9,986 bases of DNA, from the NCBI GenBank assembly GCA_016869415.1, contig VGEI01000105.1, forward strand, positions 1 through 9,986, written 5' to 3'. Below the pieces are notes generated by a model, which was given only the letters and a program-made list of their open reading frames with translations, made no database searches and was not told the origin of the DNA. Numbering within the stretch: position 1 is the first letter of the stretch; each line of letters begins with the position of its first letter. This document shows, piece by piece, positions 7,029-9,986 of this stretch. The DNA is from Alphaproteobacteria bacterium. Its GTDB lineage: Bacteria; Pseudomonadota; Alphaproteobacteria; CACIAM-22H2. A program made the translations under genes and the position numbers.

Positions 7029-8126
7029 ATGGCCGTGGCCCGCCGCCGGGAGTCCGTCAATCTCGTCTCCTTCATGGACGTGATGTGCTGCGGCTTCGGC
7101 GCGATCATCCTGCTCTTCGTCATCGTCACCGCGACCGCAGTCAAGCAGCGCGCCGTGCCGGCGCAGGATCTGACTGCCGATCTGGCGCGTGCCACGGCGC
7201 TCGAGGAGTTCGCCCGCGAGGAGCTTGCCCGGCGCGGCCTGGAGATCGCCGCGGTCGAGCAGCAGCAGGTGCAGATCAATGCGGAGATCGGGCTTCTGCA
7301 GGGCCGCATCCGCGAGGCTGCGCGGCGGGCCGACGACGCCGAGGCCCGCACCCAGGCAGCACAGGCCTCGATCGCCAGTCTGCGGGCGCAGAGCGCCGCC
7401 CTGGAGCGGGCCCTGGCCGAATTGCGTACCAAGGCAAGTCAGCAATGGGACGGCGGCAAGCGGCCGGTGGGCTTCACCGGCGACGGCCAGCGCCAGTATC
7501 TCACCGGCCTCAAGCTCGGCGGCGAACGCACACTGATCCTGGTCGATTCCTCGGCCAGCATGCTCGACGAGACCGTGGTCAATGTCGTGCGCTGGAAGCT
7601 GCAGCCCCCGGAAGTCCGGCGCACCGCACCCAAATGGCAGCGCACGGTGCGCACGCTGCACTGGCTGACCGCCAATCTGCGCCCCGACAAGCAGGTGCAG
7701 ATCTACCAGTTCAGCACCGATGCCAAGCCGCTGGTCGCCGGTAGCGACGGCAAATGGCTGAGCACCAACGACACCAAGCAGCTCGGCGCCGCCCTGGTCG
7801 CGGCGCGTGACCTTGGGCCCATCGGCGGGACCAGCCTGCACCGCGCTTTCGCCGTGATCGACAGGCTCGAACCGCCGCCCGATAGCGTTATCCTGATCAC
7901 TGACGGTCTGCCCACCCAGGGCCGGACGATCGAGAGCGGCCGGCTGGTTTCGGCCGACGATCGACAGGCGCTGTTCACCGACGCCGTGCGCAGCCTGCGC
8001 AGGGGCATCCCGATCAATACGCTGCTCCTGCCCATGGAAGGCGATCCGACGGCGGCCGGGGCCTTCTGGCAGCTCGCCATCTCGACCCAGGGGTCGTTCA
8101 TTACGCCGTCGCGGGACTGGCCATGA
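7029..8126 (+). CDS. TolR/ExbD-like membrane anchor fused to vWA domain, complete MIDAS
   Basis: This is a 365-residue protein. An N-terminal arm (ARRRESVNLV) leads into SFMDVMCCGFGAI and a single membrane helix (~18-38). Asp17, just ahead of the helix, sits where TolR, ExbD and MotB carry their ion-binding Asp. Residues ~45-137 are a long Glu/Arg/Ala-rich coiled coil. A vWA domain fills ~165-360: strand ending L-V-D-S-S-A-S (D173, S175, S177), G-G-T-S-L (T268) and L-I-T-D-G-L-P (D292). Those are all five residues of a metal-ion-dependent adhesion site, so it should bind Mg2+ and a ligand carboxylate. Topology predicts a periplasmic vWA head. It starts 7 bases after the channel gene and overlaps the second vWA gene by 4 bases, supporting one complex. 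A classical TolR/OmpA-type C-terminal domain is absent; vWA takes its place. Confidence 0.88.
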   Translation: MAVARRRESVNLVSFMDVMCCGFGAIILLFVIVTATAVKQRAVPAQDLTADLARATALEEFAREELARRGLEIAAVEQQQVQINAEIGLLQGRIREAARRADDAEARTQAAQASIASLRAQSAALERALAELRTKASQQWDGGKRPVGFTGDGQRQYLTGLKLGGERTLILVDSSASMLDETVVNVVRWKLQPPEVRRTAPKWQRTVRTLHWLTANLRPDKQVQIYQFSTDAKPLVAGSDGKWLSTNDTKQLGAALVAARDLGPIGGTSLHRAFAVIDRLEPPPDSVILITDGLPTQGRTIESGRLVSADDRQALFTDAVRSLRRGIPINTLLLPMEGDPTAAGAFWQLAISTQGSFITPSRDWP

Positions 8127-9130
8127 AGCAGCCGCGTCGGCGCGAGGTCGAGCTCTTCAGCCTGTCCTTTCTGGACGTGATCTCGTGCGGTTTCGGCGCG
8201 ATGATCGTGCTGCTGGTCGTGGTCATCGCCACCCAGCGGCAGGCCGTGGAGCAGGTATCCGGCAACGTGCGCGGGCAGGTAGAGGCCAGCACCACGACGC
8301 GCGAGGCCCTGGCCGGCGAGCACCAGACGCTGGTGCGCGAGCTCGAGGCCAAAAAGCGACAGCTGGCCCAACTGCAGCAGCGTCTCACCGTGCTGGGCGG
8401 CGAATTCGAGCGTGCGCAGCGTCAGCAGGGCACGGCGCTGGCCGGCGCCGAAGCCAGTATCCGGGCCGAAGAGCAGCTGCGCGCCGTGCAGCAGAGCCTG
8501 AGTGAGGAGATGAAGCGGCTGGCCAGCCAGGCGGAATACAAGCCGCCTGACCCCAACGCCACGATCGGCGGGATCCCGGTCGACAGCGAGTACATCATCT
8601 TCGTCATCGACACCTCGGGCAGCATGCAGCAGGGCGCCTGGCCGCTGGTCGTGCGCAAGATGCAGGAGGTTCTCAACTCCTATCCTCGGGTCAAGGGCAT
8701 CCAGGTGCTCAACGACCAGGGTACCTACATGTTTCCGTCCTACGCCGGGCAATGGATCCCCGACACGCCGGCCCGCCGCGCGGTGGTGATCGAGCGTCTG
8801 CGCGGTTGGAACATCTTCAGCGCCAGCAACCCGGCGCCCGGCATCGCCCAGGCGATCCAGACCTTCCACCGGCCCGATCAGCCGACAAGCATTTTCGTGT
8901 TCGGCGACGACTTCAACGGCTCGAGCATCGACGAGGTCGTGCGCAGCGTGGCCCGTCTCAACCCGAAGACGGCCTCCGGCCAGGCCGCGGTGCGCATCCA
9001 TACGTTCGGCTTCCCGGTGATGGTGCTGCTGGTCAACCAGCAGGCGAGCTTCACCAGATTCGCGCATCTGATGCGCATCCTGGCCGAGCAGAATTCCGGC
9101 AGCTTCGTCGGCCTGCCGGCCCTGAAGTGA
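8123..9130 (+). CDS. Second TolR/ExbD-like vWA protein, partial MIDAS
   Basis: The 335-residue paralogue-like protein has the same plan as the previous gene. A basic start (KQPRRREVELF) precedes SLSFLDVISCGFGAM, and a membrane helix spans ~19-37 with Asp18 at the TolR/ExbD/MotB ion-site position. A Gln/Glu-rich coiled coil covers ~55-137 and a vWA domain ~155-330. The first metal motif is intact (F-V-I-D-T-S-G-S: D163, S165, S167) and an Asp follows the later strand (F-V-F-G-D-D, D261/D262). The expected Gly-Gly-Thr loop instead reads S-N-P-A-P-G-I-A, with no Thr, so metal or ligand binding probably differs from the first protein. Sequence outside the anchor motif has diverged strongly, which points to separate roles rather than a recent duplication. 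The start overlaps the preceding stop (ATGA). It is probably the second half of a heterodimer. Confidence 0.88.
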   Translation: MKQPRRREVELFSLSFLDVISCGFGAMIVLLVVVIATQRQAVEQVSGNVRGQVEASTTTREALAGEHQTLVRELEAKKRQLAQLQQRLTVLGGEFERAQRQQGTALAGAEASIRAEEQLRAVQQSLSEEMKRLASQAEYKPPDPNATIGGIPVDSEYIIFVIDTSGSMQQGAWPLVVRKMQEVLNSYPRVKGIQVLNDQGTYMFPSYAGQWIPDTPARRAVVIERLRGWNIFSASNPAPGIAQAIQTFHRPDQPTSIFVFGDDFNGSSIDEVVRSVARLNPKTASGQAAVRIHTFGFPVMVLLVNQQASFTRFAHLMRILAEQNSGSFVGLPALK

Positions 9131-9140
9131 CGGTGTGGCG

Positions 9141-9617
9141 ATGAAACCGGCGACAGCCGCTGCCGCCAGGCGCGTGCAGGAGATTCTCGGCCCCGGCTTC
9201 GCCGTGGTCGAGTTCGAGGCCAGCACCAAGACATCGGCCGATGCCGCCGCAGCGATAGGCTGCACGGTAGCGCAGATCGCCAAGTCGCTGGTCTTCTGCG
9301 CCGCTAGCGGCGGACCGGTGCTGGTCGTGGCCTCGGGCAGCAACCGGGTCGACGAGGCGAAGGTCGCGGCGCTGCTCGGTGAGGCCATCGGCCGGGCCGA
9401 TGCCGATTTCGTGCGCCAGAAGACCGGCTATGCCATCGGCGGCGTGGCGCCGGTCGGCCACACCGTCCCGCCTGCCGTGCTGCTCGACGGCGATCTGCAT
9501 CAGTACGAAACGATCTGGGCGGCGGCGGGCACGCCCAATGCTGTGTTCCGCCTGACCCCGGCCGATCTCGAACGCCTGACCGGCGGCCGTTTCGCTGAGA
9601 TCGCTAAGCGCCAGTAG
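9141..9617 (+). CDS. YbaK/ProX-family aminoacyl-tRNA deacylase (prolyl-tRNA editing type)
   Basis: This 158-residue cytoplasmic protein spans the full length of the stand-alone YbaK/ProX/EbsC editing domain. Recognisable parts are V-A-Q-I-A-K-S-L-V-F with K48 at the position of the conserved lysine of YbaK, T-G-Y-A-I-G-G-V-A-P-V-G-H (95-107), and W-A-A-A-G-T-P-N-A-V-F-R-L-T-P-A-D-L (126-143). Members hydrolyse mischarged tRNA, typically Cys-tRNA(Pro) or Ala-tRNA(Pro), in trans; the substrate cannot be decided here. ATG 9141 is chosen; a GTG two codons earlier (9135) is possible. The ribosome site is weak. It starts 10 bases after the second vWA gene and could share its transcript, but its role is housekeeping and there is no functional link to the envelope system. 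Confidence 0.9.
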   Translation: MKPATAAAARRVQEILGPGFAVVEFEASTKTSADAAAAIGCTVAQIAKSLVFCAASGGPVLVVASGSNRVDEAKVAALLGEAIGRADADFVRQKTGYAIGGVAPVGHTVPPAVLLDGDLHQYETIWAAAGTPNAVFRLTPADLERLTGGRFAEIAKRQ

Positions 9618-9640
9618 TACCAGCCGAATCCCTGCCCCTC

Positions 9641-9654
9641 GTGACCGGCGTCAC
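9641..9654. promoter_or_regulatory. Upstream CRP/FNR-type palindrome (GTGAC-N4-GTCAC)
   Basis: GTGACCGGCGTCAC is an inverted repeat with 5-bp arms and a 4-bp spacer, the spacing used by CRP/FNR-family regulators. It lies 15 bp centre-to-centre upstream of a second similar site. Together they give an alternating run of GTGAC/GTCAC half-sites (9641, 9650, 9656, 9665). It may be an auxiliary site or a chance extension of the stronger one. Confidence 0.35.
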
Positions 9655-9670
9655 AGTGACCCGGATCACT
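9655..9670. promoter_or_regulatory. CRP/FNR-superfamily activator site for the small downstream gene
   Basis: AGTGACCCGGATCACT is an imperfect 16-bp palindrome (7 of 8 pairs) that fits the TGTGA-N6-TCACA / TTGAC-N4-ATCAA architecture of the CRP/FNR superfamily. Its centre (9662.5) lies 41.5 bp before the transcription start predicted from the -10-like CATAGT at 9692-9697. That is exactly the class II activator position. The -35 hexamer that would be used (CTGAAA) is poor, as expected for an activator-dependent promoter. Which regulator binds cannot be told. Confidence 0.5.
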
Positions 9671-9679
9671 GAAATCCGG
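9661..9679. repeat. Inverted repeat CCGGAT...ATCCGG
   Basis: Perfect 6-bp arms (9661-9666 and 9674-9679) flank a 7-base loop and overlap the downstream half of the CRP/FNR-like site. There is no T-tract after it, so it is not a good intrinsic terminator for the YbaK-like gene. It may be part of the operator or incidental. Confidence 0.3.
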
Positions 9680-9691
9680 CGGCGTGGCTGC

Positions 9692-9722
9692 CATAGTGGA
9701 ACCCATGATGAAGGAGGGTTCC
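9692..9722 (+). promoter_or_regulatory. -10 element, short leader and strong Shine-Dalgarno
   Basis: CATAGT (9692-9697) is a -10-like hexamer placed to start transcription near 9704. AAGGAGGG (9711-9718) is close to the ideal anti-16S match and sits 4-5 bases before the ATG at 9723. The leader would be about 19 bases long. This ribosome site is the strongest in the window and sets the start of the following small gene. Confidence 0.5.
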
Positions 9723-9917
9723 ATGGCTGCCATGATCCGGGTCGGTGCGGGTACGCTGGTCGATCGTCGCTTTCAGCCCGACGTGCTGGAGGAGATCCGA
9801 ATCATGGCCGAGGCGGCCCAGGCTTCGCTGGCCGAGACCAGGATGCGCCCGGTTCGCCCGCAGTCGCCCTTTGCCCGTCTGGTCGGGCACGTTGTCCAGC
9901 GCATGACGGCCCACTAG
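9723..9917 (+). CDS. Small protein of unknown function (64 aa)
   Basis: The product is 64 residues, basic overall, with no signal peptide or membrane helix, so it is likely cytoplasmic. A predicted helix runs through the middle (F-Q-P-D-V-L-E-E-I-R-I-M-A-E-A-A). A basic/proline section follows (R-M-R-P-V-R-P-Q) and a second amphipathic helix near the end (F-A-R-L-V-G-H-V-V-Q-R-M). I do not recognise a family. The start at 9723 is preferred over an in-frame GTG at 9684 because of the excellent Shine-Dalgarno at 9711-9718 and because 9684 lies upstream of the predicted -10. It appears to be its own transcription unit: its own promoter, a possible CRP/FNR-type activator site, and a terminator 39 bases downstream. 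It could be a small stress- or respiration-controlled protein, which is inferred from the promoter only. Confidence 0.7.
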   Translation: MAAMIRVGAGTLVDRRFQPDVLEEIRIMAEAAQASLAETRMRPVRPQSPFARLVGHVVQRMTAH

Positions 9918-9956
9918 GATCGAGGCCAGCGGCTTCGTTAAGGGCGCCCGCCCCGG

Positions 9957-9986
9957 AAAAATTCCCGGGTTGCCCGTCGGGTTTTT
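9957..9986 (+). terminator. Probable intrinsic terminator at the window edge
   Basis: A run of five A (9957-9961) precedes CCCGG (9964-9968). An 8-base loop separates it from TCGGG (9977-9981), which pairs with the first arm (one G-T wobble), and T5 (9982-9986) follows. The A5/T5 pair around the stem is typical of a rho-independent and possibly bidirectional terminator. It closes the unit of the 64-residue protein. The T-tract may continue beyond the window. Confidence 0.6.

Noticed and set aside
6224..9130. Zorya-type anti-phage system
   Set aside because: A MotA-like plus anchored partner arrangement resembles ZorAB, but there is no OmpA-like ZorB domain, no ZorC/ZorD helicase or ZorE nuclease, and the partners carry vWA domains.
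3955..9130. vWA-MoxR type systems, which can also include FGE-like domains
   Set aside because: No MoxR/AAA ATPase is present and the vWA domains are membrane anchored behind a proton channel.
6224..9130. Canonical Tol-Pal or TonB-ExbBD operon
   Set aside because: No TolA, TolB, Pal or TonB gene is present, and the second subunits end in vWA domains.
7703..9388. 561-codon open frame on the - strand
   Set aside because: It runs antisense through both vWA genes and the YbaK-like gene, which have clear domains and starts. Long antisense frames are common in very GC-rich coding DNA and its translation shows no recognisable motif.
9641..9679. Intrinsic terminator after the YbaK-like gene
   Set aside because: Hairpins exist but no T-tract follows them; the dyads fit regulator sites better.
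1..9986. CRISPR array, tRNA, rRNA or insertion sequence
   Set aside because: No regularly spaced direct repeats, no cloverleaf-like sequence, no rRNA-like segment and no transposase or terminal inverted repeats were seen on reading both strands.

Overview
The window is GC-rich, proteobacterial-type DNA. Codon usage strongly favours G/C at third positions, genes are packed with ATGA overlaps, and the proteins carry Gram-negative envelope signals (Sec signal peptides, a lipobox). An alphaproteobacterium is my best guess, partly from the style of the YbaK-like protein, but the sequence does not settle the class. The first ~130-160 bases are clearly different: AT-rich, and coding for a fragment that resembles phage or marine-virus glycosyltransferase-like proteins. 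That end is either a scar of horizontal DNA or a chimeric join in the assembly.

Layout, all on the + strand. (1) 1-~150: AT-rich truncated gene end. (2) ~150-297: leader of the main cluster, with a perfect 13-bp palindrome. (3) 298-9130: one compact eight-gene block encoding an envelope system. It consists of a secreted Cys-containing protein with a low-complexity tail; a lipoprotein with an internal glycine-rich hydrophobic segment; a bitopic TPR-like protein with a PEGA-like C-terminus; a bitopic protein with five PEGA-type repeats and a formylglycine-generating-enzyme (FGE/SUMF1)-like domain; a small proline-rich secreted protein; a MotA/TolQ/ExbB-type proton channel; and two different membrane-anchored von Willebrand factor A (vWA) proteins. 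(4) 9141-9617: a YbaK/ProX-type aminoacyl-tRNA deacylase, possibly cotranscribed. (5) 9641-9722: a promoter region with two CRP/FNR-type palindromes. (6) 9723-9917: a 64-residue protein of unknown function with a near-perfect Shine-Dalgarno. (7) 9957-9986: a probable intrinsic terminator.

The centre of interest is 6224-9130. Both vWA proteins begin with a TolR/ExbD/MotB-like single membrane helix preceded by a conserved Asp (S-F-M/L-D-V-x-x-C-G-F-G-A). They lie directly behind a TolQ/ExbB-like channel gene. In known members of this superfamily five channel subunits surround a dimer of the second subunit. Here the dimer would plausibly be a heterodimer carrying coiled coils and two vWA heads in the periplasm. 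The upstream genes would then supply periplasmic partners (PEGA repeats, a cysteine-less FGE fold, TPR, an outer-membrane lipoprotein). I infer a proton-motive-force-driven envelope machine whose working parts are vWA domains. Its cargo or function cannot be read from the sequence. No tRNA, rRNA, CRISPR array or insertion sequence was seen.
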